NCBI GenBank assembly: GCA_037013495.1
Contig: CM072804.1
Coordinates: 36,496,501 to 36,560,500, forward strand
Direction of reading: 5' to 3'
DNA length: 64,000 bases
DNA from: Hippophae tibetana
Lineage: Eukaryota; Streptophyta; Magnoliopsida; Rosales; Elaeagnaceae
Part shown: positions 55,098 to 64,000 of the stretch, piece by piece
Numbering within the stretch: the stretch's first letter is position 1
Layout of the letters: every line of letters begins with the position of its first letter
Notes under the pieces: generated by a model
The model's input: the letters and a program-made list of their open reading frames with translations, nothing else
The model's database searches: none
Told to the model about the DNA's origin: nothing
Translations under genes and position numbers: made by a program

Positions 55098-56757
55098 TGA
55101 TGAGTTCTCAAAAAGCACTAAAATTACCATGATTTTATGCATATTAATTGATTAAAAATATATATATTTATATGTTTTATCATATATTTATATAAATTTG
55201 TCTTTTTCAGAATCACGGGTATTTTTATTGTTTTTCAGGTATTTTGGCTTAAAAACGTAACTTAAAGACTCAAAGAGGAATACTGGAAGCAATACATCAT
55301 AAATATATTAATAAATAAATGGAAAAAGGTCAACAAATATGGAAAAATTGGACAAAATGGGTGAAAAAGGTCAAAAATGTCAAAAAGGAGAAAATCGTGC
55401 CGCCGCGTCGTGTAGCTGCCCAGCCATGCGCCTAGTCCTGCGTGTGCCTACGCCCACACCTGTGCGCACCCAGCTGCCCTCTGCGCACGCCGACGCCCAT
55501 TTCGCTCCATTTTCGCGCGCAGCCGCCCCCATGACGTCATGCTAACGTCATCAATTTTCTTAGTTTTTAGCTTTTCTTAATTAATTTCTCTTCGTTTTAG
55601 AATTCTTCCCTTTTTGGGAAGAACTAGTTATATTTTTGTAATTTATTAGCTTTTTTATTCAATAAATGGGAGTGCAAATTCCGCTTGGAGGTTTTCCAGC
55701 AACGGGAATAGCGTCGAAGTTCTGTAAGGATTTTATTTTCTTTAGAGTTATTTTTTATGCTTTATTCTTACATGTTATATTTAATTTGTATGTGATTAAA
55801 TTTAACTATGCTGGCTATTTATAATCATGATGTAATAACAACGTTGTTATGCTTGCGAAATATTAAGTAGGTGAAAATATTAAAAATGAATTGATTTTTT
55901 TTTATTCAAGATTTTATATTAAGAATGTTAGTGAGAAATATATTATTTTTCATTACAAACTTAAACTTGAAAATTAGATTTTAAGGTTTAGTTATCCGGT
56001 CTGATTTAGAGTAGTGCTCTTTTATTTGTTGGTACAATCGCTTGGTAGTTAGAGTGAAGCTCTATTTCAATAGTTTTTATAAGAATTATTATCTGAAAAT
56101 GTATTGATAACATGTTTTCAGTAGTGGTTTTAAAACTTGAGAGTTAGTACTCGGATAACTAAATTCTTAGGTTTAATTTGGACATCTTGAATAAAGTTTA
56201 AACTGTCTAACCCCACCAAAGGTGGCATTTAAATGGTTCATTTTCAATCTCTTAGAAAGAGGAATTAATTTAATTAACCAAATTAGTTATCAACCCCACC
56301 CATAGGTGTTAATTGATTTGTTTAGTTAACAAAGAATATCTAACCTCACCAAAGGTGGTATTCATACAAAAAAGGGAGAATCAATATATATCAATTCATA
56401 TCTTTAATAACTTAGATAATATGAGCAAGCATAATTAATTTAGTTATTATATCCATAAATACTCCACTATTATAAATGATAAAATTTTCATAAATGTTTA
56501 TTGAATCTATGTTTATTTTTATGTAAGTAGATTAAAAACACAAAAACCCCCAAAATATCGTGACAGGATGTTTAGGATTTAATTTCGTTTTTAAAAGTCT
56601 GAATAATAAATTAAAAACCACATACATTCCTTCCTTAGATCGACCTTGGGAGTATACTTATCATTTTCTTCGAAATGATTCGTGCACTTGCGAGAGTTTT
56701 ATAAATATTAAAACCAAAGTATTGGCAAGAATCGGTGATGCCGGTTTTTGCTCATCA
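55098..56757 (+). repeat. 3' LTR of element C, promoter deleted
   Basis: TGATGAGTTCTCA ... TTTTTGCTCATCA. Compared with the 5' LTR it lacks about 165 bp (matching 50074-50238), which includes the TATA box and its surroundings. The GC-rich island is at about 55393-55550. The rest matches closely. The frame 56560-56877 crosses the LTR end and is not a gene. Confidence 0.9.
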
Positions 56758-56762
56758 ATGAT

Positions 56763-58430
56763 TCATTTCAAAACAATGAAAGAGATAACCAACTCTCTTT
56801 CGAACAAAATCATTTTGATACTCAAAACTTGTCTTTGGAAGAAACTCAAAAATCGTTTGAATACCAAAGACCATTAAAAAGTATTGGTAGCACAAAAACT
56901 TATATTAAAAAACATAAATCTTCCAAAAAAGATTATTCTATCAAAACCAAATAAAGAGATCAAAGTCTCCTCTGATTTATAAAAAAATAGAGGTTTTTAA
57001 AGCTCTACTAAAAAAACAGCTAGAAGCTGTGAACTCTAAAACTAGTTGGTATATTAATAAATACTCTGAAGTAAACCAAGCAACCTTCATGAGAAAACAT
57101 AATAGGTATGTTAACCAATACCAACAAAACATAGGCTTTTTTTTTATTAGCTTTTGTTATATTACTCTGGAAAGGGTAGAAACCTTAAAGCCACCATAGC
57201 CACTAAAGAAAACACCTATTTGGGAAACCCTAGTTGATACAATCAAGGTTGAAAACCCTCCATTGAAACCTATCAGTGTCCCTTATAGAAAAACCTAAAA
57301 TGTAGTGGCTTTTTCTCTTCAAAACCCCCATGAAGATTCCACTTTCAGCATTAAAAATATTGTCTTCTAAGAAGAGCTTACTAGGCTATAACATCCAAAC
57401 CATAAAAATAGATGTTTTCTCTAGCTTTAACAAAACAGAATTCCTAGAAGCCATTAGGGATCAAATAAAAAAAGAGGAGTTAGAAATAAATAAATCCAAC
57501 CTTGGTTCTATATCCACACCTATAGTTCCAGAAACATTTCAGATATCATATGAAAATATTAGCATCTTACATGCTGATATTTCAAAAAACCTTAAAAACT
57601 GGGGAATATTAGTGTCATCTTGCAATCAAACTTAATACCTCTAAATCATTTCAGAAACTGTCTCCTGAAAAATCACAATGTCAAAATGAGTCCAAGCTTA
57701 CTGGCTCTAACTCTATAATGCTAGAAGAATCACAAAAGTCACCTCAGATAATGATGTCTTACACTTAGACTATGATATCTACAATGATAAAACATTTTAG
57801 GAACCATCTCTTGAAATTTCTCAAAACACTTTTCAGGATAATAGTATCTTACACCAAGATGCTAATACCCCTTATGAAAACAAGCTAGAGTTTACCCAAC
57901 TTTAACACTAGTATTCTACAAACAGTCAAAATCACTCTCAAGAAGAGAGAAATCAAACCCTTTTTTTTTGTAGAAATCAGTACTGAAGAAATCACAATAG
58001 AAGATTTCGATAGCCTACTAGATGATGTTAGGAAAACCCTAAAACCTAGAGTGTAGTAGCAACTAATACCTTTGAAAATATAATCATTCTGGTATCTTCT
58101 CCTGCAACATTACAAATCACTTCTCAGAGTGTTGATATGTTGGAATTATATACCACTATCTTTGATGAGTGAACTTTTTAGGAATCATCCCCAGAAAATC
58201 CTCAAAACATCTCCTAGGATGCTAGTATCTTACACTTAGATGCTTGTATTCAAAAATTAATCTATTAAAACAGCACAGAGTAACTGTATCTAACATAAGG
58301 ATTTCAGTAACTCTAATACAAGAACATCATATAAACTGTCTCCTAAGATTGTTCTATTAAGTTGTAAAACCCTATCCCCAATGAACATCATACAAGATAG
58401 GTCCCCAAATTTAGGAACCCAGCCAAACTA
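56763..58430 (+). pseudogene. N-terminal part of caulimovirid-like polyprotein
   Basis: The frame cut at 49555 appears to go on here (SFQNNERDNQLSFEQNHFD, to a stop at 56954), then in other frames: FKALLKKQLEAVNSKTSWYI at about 57000, and an open piece at 57330-57635 (LLGYNIQTIKIDVFSSFNKT). A decayed motif like ISILHADIS recurs at about 57560, 57840 and 58225. Movement-protein motifs are not clear. Many stops and shifts show a long-dead copy. Confidence rests on the coat-protein-like part that follows. Confidence 0.5.
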
Positions 58431-58439
58431 GTTCATTCA

Positions 58440-59210
58440 TAATAGATATAGTGATTCATCCATCTATCAATGGAATATTGATGGCATGAAGGATGAACAA
58501 ATATGAAACCTATTACAACATATCACTATGGCATCAAATGCTTATAAAACCTAATTTAGAACTTTAGACAAAATAGTTGCTAAACTCCTCATAGCTGGCT
58601 TCTCATGCAAATTAAAAGGATGGTGGGATTTCCATCTTACCAAGCAATAATGGTTGGATATATTAAATTCTATCCAAATTGGAAATTATGGTGAACCCAT
58701 TCTTGATCATTAGAGAGAAGTTATTTAAGATGTAGTATCCACTTTGATATTAACAATATCACTGCATTTTATGGGTGACTCCTCACACATAAAGGATCAA
58801 AACATCGAGCTTCTTTAAAACCTTGAGTGTTCAAAACTCAGTGATTTTCACTGGTACAAAAAAAGCTTCCTTAGTAGATTTATGCTACATGAAGACTCTA
58901 ACCAACCCTACTAGAAAGAAAATTCCTTGCAGGACTTCCTAACCTCTTAGGAGAAAAAGTTAGAAATAAAATTCATGAAACATTTCGGACATATAAAATC
59001 CCTTATGATCAAATCACTATGGTGAATTGATTAGTTTCACTCAAAACCAAGGACTTGAAATCTGAATGATTTAAAGTTACAAAAACAACTCAAAAGGGAA
59101 ATGTGTGAAACACAGAAAGAATTGAGTCTTACTGTAAACAGTTTGACATTTCTTTTACTAAAATCAAATACTGCAATACACTCTATAGTATAAAAAAATC
59201 TTCAAAACCA
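58440..59210 (+). pseudogene. Caulimovirid coat-protein-like region
   Basis: With about eight stops in one main frame, blocks typical of endogenous caulimovirid capsid regions appear in order: IYQWNIDGM, MASNAYKT, LLIAGFSCKLKGWWDFHLTK, a LILTISLHFMGD segment, and LSDFHWYKKSFLSRFMLHED followed by a NQPY..KE block. The GF..LKGWWD and WYKD.FLSR blocks are also found in some retrotransposon Gags, so a gypsy gag is the alternative. It lies upstream of a zinc knuckle, as in caulimovirids. Confidence 0.65.
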
Positions 59211-59258
59211 TATAAGAGATCTCCCCAATATCCAGGAGCCTCTTAAAAAATAATCACT

Positions 59259-60265
59259 TGTTACAGTTGTGGCAATAAAGTCATACTTCAACATACTGTC
59301 GAGTTTCCAAGAAATTCCAATGACAAAATATATTAAGTATCCATAAAGATACAAATTCATTACCAAATTTCCTAACAAAGGAATTTTCATAAAACCTAGC
59401 AATACCAAAGAAGAAAAGGACAAACTACTAATAAAACCCTTTTCTTCTTCAAAACACATTTCCTCTTCAAAATCTGGTATCACCTGGAAGGAATAACCAT
59501 TTCTTCTTTCAAACCCATTATCATCTAGTTTGGAACAGTCTAATCCAAAACTCAAAAGGACTCAGTCCAATGACAAAACCCATCAAAATCAAAAATGGAA
59601 TTTGTCCCTTTTTGAAAATACATGAATACTCAAAACCTTTTAGAATTCTCTCCAAGAGATTGAGAAAGGAGAGTCATCTCCAAAATCACTTTCAAAACCA
59701 ACTCATTATATTTCTAAACAAACTACTCAGACTATTATGACAATTTTGCAAGGATTTCATAAAAAATCCTTATATTTCTTAACCAAAAATATTTTCAAAA
59801 TAAGAAATCCATAACAAGAATTCTTTACCAAATTTTCTCAAAAATTGGTTCTATGAAATTTGGAACCTAACCAAAACCCCATAATATTATCAGAGTATTT
59901 TCGATTCATCCAATCCTCAAAACTTCCATTATTGGAATCATAAACCAAGGTGGATCATTACCTCCTTAATTCAAAACCTAGAGTATTCATCATTTTGGAT
60001 ATTCTATTTTCAAACTATTAAACCTATTAAAGTACCTTGGATGCATACTGTCTAATGGAAGTCTTCTATTTCCTTACTAGGAATCCAAGAAAGACATAAC
60101 TTGTTCAAAACACTCTTTAAACCCACAAAGAGTGAAAGAAGATCCACAATCTTGTGTATCTTTCTTGCAAAATCATACCTCCCTTAGGTATATCAATTGA
60201 TCTTTGACACAGGAGATATGATCCAAATAAAAAGGTGGATGTTGTCTCCTTTAGAAGAACATGGA
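59259..60265 (+). pseudogene. Zinc knuckle and following caulimovirid-like segment
   Basis: A CCHC knuckle (59259-59299) starts CYSCGN; its His and last Cys lie in a frame shifted by one base, so it is broken. After about 600 bp of broken frames, 59910-60060 reads HYWNHKPRWIITSLIQNLEY and IKVPWMHTV, then FDTGD at 60203-60217. The DTG could be a protease active site, but one motif is weak proof. No reverse transcriptase follows; a minus-strand LTR-like block starts at 60270. The minus-strand frame 59202-59555 is a shadow. Confidence 0.5.
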
Positions 60266-60269
60266 AAGG

Positions 60270-61825
60270 TGCAAGTATACATGGTCACAAGTAATAAAAT
60301 TGATAAGTAAGATATCGTTTCCATGGAAATTTGTTACTACAGTTTGTTGAGTACTAAAATTATTTCACTCTGATTTTATCCAAAATAATCTTTAATTGGA
60401 AGTTGTTTCACTAACTAATTTTTGTTAACAATAAATAAATAAGAAAGATCTAGGATTGCAGTTTCACCAAATTAATTCACTCAAATCATATTATTTTCCC
60501 TTGACTTATATTTTTTTGTAAATTTAATTTGTTAACAGAGAACTACTAATTTTATCCATATGTCTCTTTTGATAACAAATAGATACATCTTGCTAAAATA
60601 ATTCACTATATTCCTATGAGAATTAAATTTACCAAGATTCATTCCGTTCAAAGTTCTCCAATAGTTGCACATACAATAAAGAATGTTACTCTCCTTTCAT
60701 CATGTATGTTACCCTAAACACGAGCAATATACCCAAAAATTCTTTTCTCAAGTTTATTTAAGTACCACGGATCAATTCATAAATTTTCCAATAATCAAAA
60801 GCATTAAGCACAAATAGAATAAACGAATTAAAAATCTCATAAATCATTCAAAAATAATTAAATCCAAGCTTCATAAATTTAGAAACACTGCAACCCTAGA
60901 AAAATTAAATTACTTCATAAATAAAATTAAAATTATAGCATTTAAGGAATAATAAATGAATAACAAAAGAAAAATAAAATATGTTTTTGCTATCAAATTT
61001 CTGGCATACGCAGAACACAATAGAAGCCAAAAATGGCTTCTGGGTGTACAACAATCAAACACTCTAACCTTTTCCAGCCTTCATAAATTTATCATAATAA
61101 TCCCTTGTTTATAACATCTAACTCTCTAAAAAAAATACATCATAAAATATATTTTTCTACACAAACGAGAGACAATTATTACATCGAAAATATTAATTAA
61201 TACACGCGTGGGAGAAATTCTTGAGACATGGAGAAAGAATATTGTGCAATCAAAAACCGGGGACAACACGTGTTTCTGGATTTTTCATTTCAATTCACGC
61301 CTGTCATGTGTCAGCATTTGATTGGTTACAAGAAATAATGAGACACGTGGTAGCCTTTCATACGCTGTGAAAGGAGGTGCATGAGGACCGCGTCGCATGG
61401 GAGAAGTGTTTTTGAAGACACATGGAGGACGCAGAAGTTGGTCGAAACGTGCGTCATTTCTATGTTTCTGTTTTAATCAACACATGCCACGTGTCAACTC
61501 TTGATTTGCTAAAAGAATTTCTAGATATGTGGCATTGTATGATTCGTTGGAATGGCACGGCGCATGATGTTACTCTAGACCATGTCACACAGGACCATTT
61601 CTGGCATAGACACGTGGGTCCCATCCTACATGTCGGCCTACACGGCTAGGTGGGCCCCACATAATGCACCGAGTAGTGTGTAATCTAGAAAACCAAGTCC
61701 AATCGCTTTTGTCGCATTTGTATTACACTCGTTGATCCTCACCATTGATATTCTGATCTCACGGTGTGTGTTTCTTGTGGATAATAGTTACGCGTGGTCT
61801 TCTTTCCTGCGCAGAAAAATAAATT
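60270..61825 (-). repeat. LTR-like block, gypsy type, inserted
   Basis: On the minus strand its end reads GAAACGATATCTTACTTATC..TTTATTACTTGTGACC..GTATACTTGCA, like the U5 end of the Athila-like LTR (CGATATCC ... TTATTACTTGAACGATTCGTACACTTGC at 40850-40895). A GC-rich island at 61200-61800 has several CACGTG or ACACGTGG words (61267, 61340, 61490, 61605). The right border is uncertain and may extend through the 51-bp repeats. It separates the pararetrovirus segments. The frame 61422-61649 is in the island. Confidence 0.45.
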
Positions 61826-61829
61826 TTGT

Positions 61830-62035
61830 TTAATTGCATTTTAGCCCTCTAATTTAATTAAATTAACTTTTAAAACTTTTGTTAATTGCAATTAAGCCCT
61901 TTTTCTAATTTAAATTAACTTTTACACTTTTTTTAATTACAATTAAACACTCTTTTAATTTAAATTAAATTTTAAGACATTTATTACTTACAATTAAGTC
62001 CTTTTTTATTCAAATTTTTTAATTTTCTTAAAAAT
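61830..62035. repeat. 51-52-bp tandem repeat, four units
   Basis: Units start at 61830, 61882, 61933 and 61984 with TTAATTGCA/TTACTTACA, followed by ATTAAG.CC-like and TCTAATTTAAATTAA blocks. The last unit is partial. Confidence 0.75.
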
Positions 62036-62124
62036 ATATTCCTTAAGAAACTAACAATAAATATTCATTTAATACATTAAAATTAATTAAAAATGTCAAG
62101 AATATAGCAATTATAATTAATAAA

Positions 62125-62367
62125 ATGGACGAAAATAACTGTATAAAATACAGTTATGAGGGGATAACACCCAATGTCCTCAACACAATTTCAAAACCAC
62201 TGTTGGAAGAATGGAATAAAAAGTTTCAACCAACCCAACACCAACTATTGGCTAAAAAGGCCAATGTATCATTTTCTACAACAACCAAAACATTTGGACA
62301 CCATACAATAAATAGCAGAAGAAAAAACAAGATCGTCCAAGCAACACATCCAATGATACTACACTAG
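62125..62367 (+). CDS. Hypothetical 80-residue ORF before the viral-type promoter
   Basis: MDENNCIKYSYEGITPNVLN at the start, then EEWNKKFQPTQHQLLAKKAN; basic and hydrophilic, with no membrane segment or known motif. A compact frame of this length in AT-rich sequence is notable. It lies between the LTR-like block and the pararetrovirus-type promoter, so it may be the last ORF or the tail of the polyprotein of the plus-strand viral copy. I cannot name it. Confidence 0.35.
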   Translation: MDENNCIKYSYEGITPNVLNTISKPLLEEWNKKFQPTQHQLLAKKANVSFSTTTKTFGHHTINSRRKNKIVQATHPMILH

Positions 62368-62617
62368 AAAATTTAGAACCTTTGGGAATGATGACAAAGA
62401 CTATTTGGGATCTCCTCTAAAAATATATTATTTCAAAATCTATGTAAAATGGTCCTTAGGCCTTATTCATGAAAAATTCCCTTTGGGCCTTATAAGTTGT
62501 ATCAAGGTTAAAACTCATACATTTCTATTAGGGTTAGAAGCCCATCTACTTGTATAAGGGTTAAAATCCCATTTGGATGTATCAGAATTTAAAGGCCATG
62601 TATTATAAAAATTAAAG

Positions 62618-62633
62618 CCCAATGCATTGGGCC
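62618..62633. other. 16-bp perfect palindrome
   Basis: GCCCAATG/CATTGGGC. It carries two back-to-back GCCCA words, a known plant promoter element, about 370 bp before the TATA box. Confidence 0.6.
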
Positions 62634-62639
62634 TCAAAA

Positions 62640-63030
62640 GGGTTCAGAGCCCATCAATGGTGATATCAACAAGATGTCACAACAACATTAGCATCATGGT
62701 GACATCAATAAGACATCACTAAGACATCATTACCAAGTGGACATCAACTTGACATCACTTAGGCATCAATAGCCAGCACTATTAAGTCAGCACCAAAGAC
62801 AAAACGGCAAAAAGAGTGGTCAATAATGCACTATTCAAGAAACAGTGCAAAGTATCAACTATAGTAAAAGGTGTAAGATAAAACACAATTCCTTAAATAG
62901 TAATGGTATCTTCTACCGTATAAATTTGGCAGTAGAACACTATTCGCCAAACAGTGCAAGCATCTTTAATACTGCCAAATGTTGGTTATAAAAGGAAAGC
63001 TTCTCTCCATTCAAAAATAAGTCTTGTTTT
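62640..63030 (+). promoter_or_regulatory. Pararetrovirus-type promoter
   Basis: A cluster of TGACATCA/GACATCA words (about 62680-62770, at least seven) recalls the activator clusters of caulimovirid promoters. Direct repeats CACTATTC....AACAGTGCAA lie at 62829 and 62939. TATAAAAGG is at 62987-62995, followed by a CT-rich initiator (CTTCTCTCCATTC). Transcription would run rightward into a leader ending near 63240. A plant LTR promoter is an alternative. Confidence 0.6.
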
Positions 63031-63296
63031 AACCCCTACAAGAATTATAAGTATTGTTTCAACCACACAAGCATTCTCTCTTATCACCTCCTACGCACCT
63101 TTCTTAATTTTCCTATAATAATCTTTATGCAAATTATCCAGTCTATATAAATTTATTTAATATTTAAGTGTGTTTTATTTCTATTTTCATTTTATAATTT
63201 TAATATTTATATTGTTTGTAAACTCATGGCTGACCATCTGAGTGTAAGATTTTGAAAAATACACAAATGAAGGTTTTGAAATAGGTTTGGAATAAT

Positions 63297-63710
63297 TTAT
63301 TTTTTCCCTAGGGTAGGGACGAAATTAATAGAGGAAATTGCCCCATTTTCTAAAATGGAAAGCATTCCAGTTCTAAGTTTTGAAACAATTTTTGATTCAT
63401 AAGATGGCTCTACCTTTTTTATCTTTTCCTTGCCTTTTAAGACTGGGGTCTTAGACTCTAATGATAAGTGTGATCCAATGCTTTGGAGGCTATCATATGA
63501 TGCCTCTAGATATTTTAGAGTGTCTTTGAGGCTGGAGATCCAATCTTGGATCTCTTGATGATGAGATTTGACTGAAGATGTCGACTCATCTCGTGATGAT
63601 ATTTGTTCCGCTTGGAACCAAGTAATAATGGGTTTTAATGAAAAAAGGTAATATGTGAAGGGTTTGGAGGACGTTCATTCTTCTCCTTTTTTTTTCTTCT
63701 TCTTACTCAT
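63297..63710 (-). pseudogene. Caulimovirid-like second ORF, one stop
   Basis: On the minus strand an ATG at 63710 starts MSKKKKKKGEE, a TGA follows at codon 12, then 125 open codons run to the TAA at 63297-63299. The protein is charged and coiled-coil-like (LKPIITWFQAEQISSRDE, EIQDWISSLKDTLKYLEASY, VLKGKEKIKKVEP). Its start overlaps the stop of the upstream RNase H frame by 8 bases (ATGAGTAA). A second ORF of unknown function overlapping the polyprotein end is described for florendoviruses. No ATG lies downstream of the stop except an internal Met, so it is easily missed. Confidence 0.55.
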
Positions 63711-64000
63711 TATTGTACCTATTTTGAAGAATTTCCTTGGTGAGGAATTTTGGATATTGGTTGACATCTTTGCTAATAAGTACAAGAATAAAATCATACA
63801 TGTTTAATAAAAGTGCCCATTGCGTAAAAATATGTTTTGTAATATATTTTGATGCCTGGTTTTGTAAAATTGTAGTTTTATGATAAATGTTTAATAAAAA
63901 CTTTTGGTTAAGATAAAATGGAAATCCTATTATGCACAAAATGATGGATAATGTTTGTTTGCATGCAATGGAATTATTTTTACAATTATTCCAATGACAA
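63703..64000 (-). pseudogene. Caulimovirid-like RNase H C-terminus
   Basis: The minus-strand frame (clear at 63703-63939) reads FYLNQKFLLNIYHKTTI, ASKYITKHIFTQWALLLNMY, then DFILVLISKDVNQYPKFLTK and EIL. The pattern W..LL..YDF ... I....N..P.FLT.E is the usual end of plant pararetrovirus RNase H. It runs off the window edge to the right. It belongs to a second viral copy in opposite orientation to the plus-strand copy. Confidence 0.5.

Larger units (their letters stand above)
49556..56757 (+). mobile_element. Element C: non-coding LTR retrotransposon (LARD-like)
   Basis: A 7.2-kb element. LTRs are 49556-51441 and 55098-56757 (TGATGAG ... CTCATC[A/T]), with target duplication ATGAT at 49551-49555 and 56758-56762. 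It has a tRNA-Asp-type primer site at 51448 and purine tract AAGCTGGTTGGGGG at 55081-55094. The 3.65-kb interior has no gag or pol and is largely simple AT-rich repeats. It keeps the end-of-pol hairpin, a GGAGGCAACCCA run (about 53139) and a 3' region matching the Athila-like element at 44.9-45.2 kb, so it is a non-autonomous derivative of that group. It sits in the pararetrovirus-like ORF. Confidence 0.9.

Noticed and set aside
60203-60217. FDTGD as a firm protease call
   Set aside because: One five-residue motif in a broken frame is too little; noted only as possible within the viral relic.
61220-61820. GC-rich stretch with G-boxes taken at first for a host gene promoter and exon (frame 61422-61649)
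   Set aside because: It is continuous with an LTR-like end at 60270 and the frame has no recognisable protein features; G-box words fit an LTR promoter as well.

Overview
The window looks like repeat-rich, probably pericentromeric DNA of a flowering plant, most likely a eudicot. It is strongly AT-rich and almost wholly made of nested, decayed LTR retrotransposons plus remains of an endogenous plant pararetrovirus. I see only one convincing ordinary host gene, a small secreted proline-rich protein at 26616-26867, and one possible broken exon at 20991-21176. No rRNA, tRNA or CRISPR is evident. Calls come from reading translations and comparing segments by eye, without database searches.

Layout. 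1-3350: unassigned, with decayed open frames. 3392-3570: a 30-bp tandem repeat. 4157-10800 (minus): Athila-type Ty3/gypsy relic A, whose RT-RNase H segment is present twice in tandem. 10870-13327: two minus-strand LTR copies. 13524-15190: a small plus-strand frame, a degenerate tandem array and a Tat-like integrase tail. 15240-20415 (minus): Athila-type relic B, with RT fused to the integrase tail by a large deletion. 20425-20994: a broken LTR fragment. 22640-25415: a chromovirus-like integrase relic carrying a MULE-type MITE (9-bp target duplication) that is partly tandemly duplicated and holds a solo SIRE-like LTR. 25420-27580: host-like sequence with the small gene. 27580-35078 (minus): a SIRE/Maximus-type copia element with most of pol missing. 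35584-47580 (plus): a copia relic with short LTRs, split by a young non-autonomous Athila-like element (39394-46864, target duplication ATTAT) that keeps gag and protease but has no RT, RNase H or integrase.

48109-63240 (plus): an endogenous caulimovirid-like copy. It has an array of tRNA-Met primer-binding-site-like units, a second tandem array and the start of an ORF. That ORF is split at codon 42 by a 7.2-kb non-coding LTR element (49556-56757, target duplication ATGAT). Coat-protein-like and zinc-knuckle segments follow, then an inserted minus-strand LTR-like block, and finally a promoter-like intergenic region with a TATA box. 63297-64000 (minus): the tail of a second caulimovirid-like copy, an RNase H C-terminus overlapping a second ORF, as described for florendoviruses.

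The gypsy elements are tied together by shared LTR ends (TGATGAG...CTCATCA), a tRNA-Asp primer-binding site, a pre-LTR run AAGCTGGTTGGGGG and, in all four Athila-like elements, a short hairpin near the end of the coding region whose stem bases differ between copies in a compensating way.
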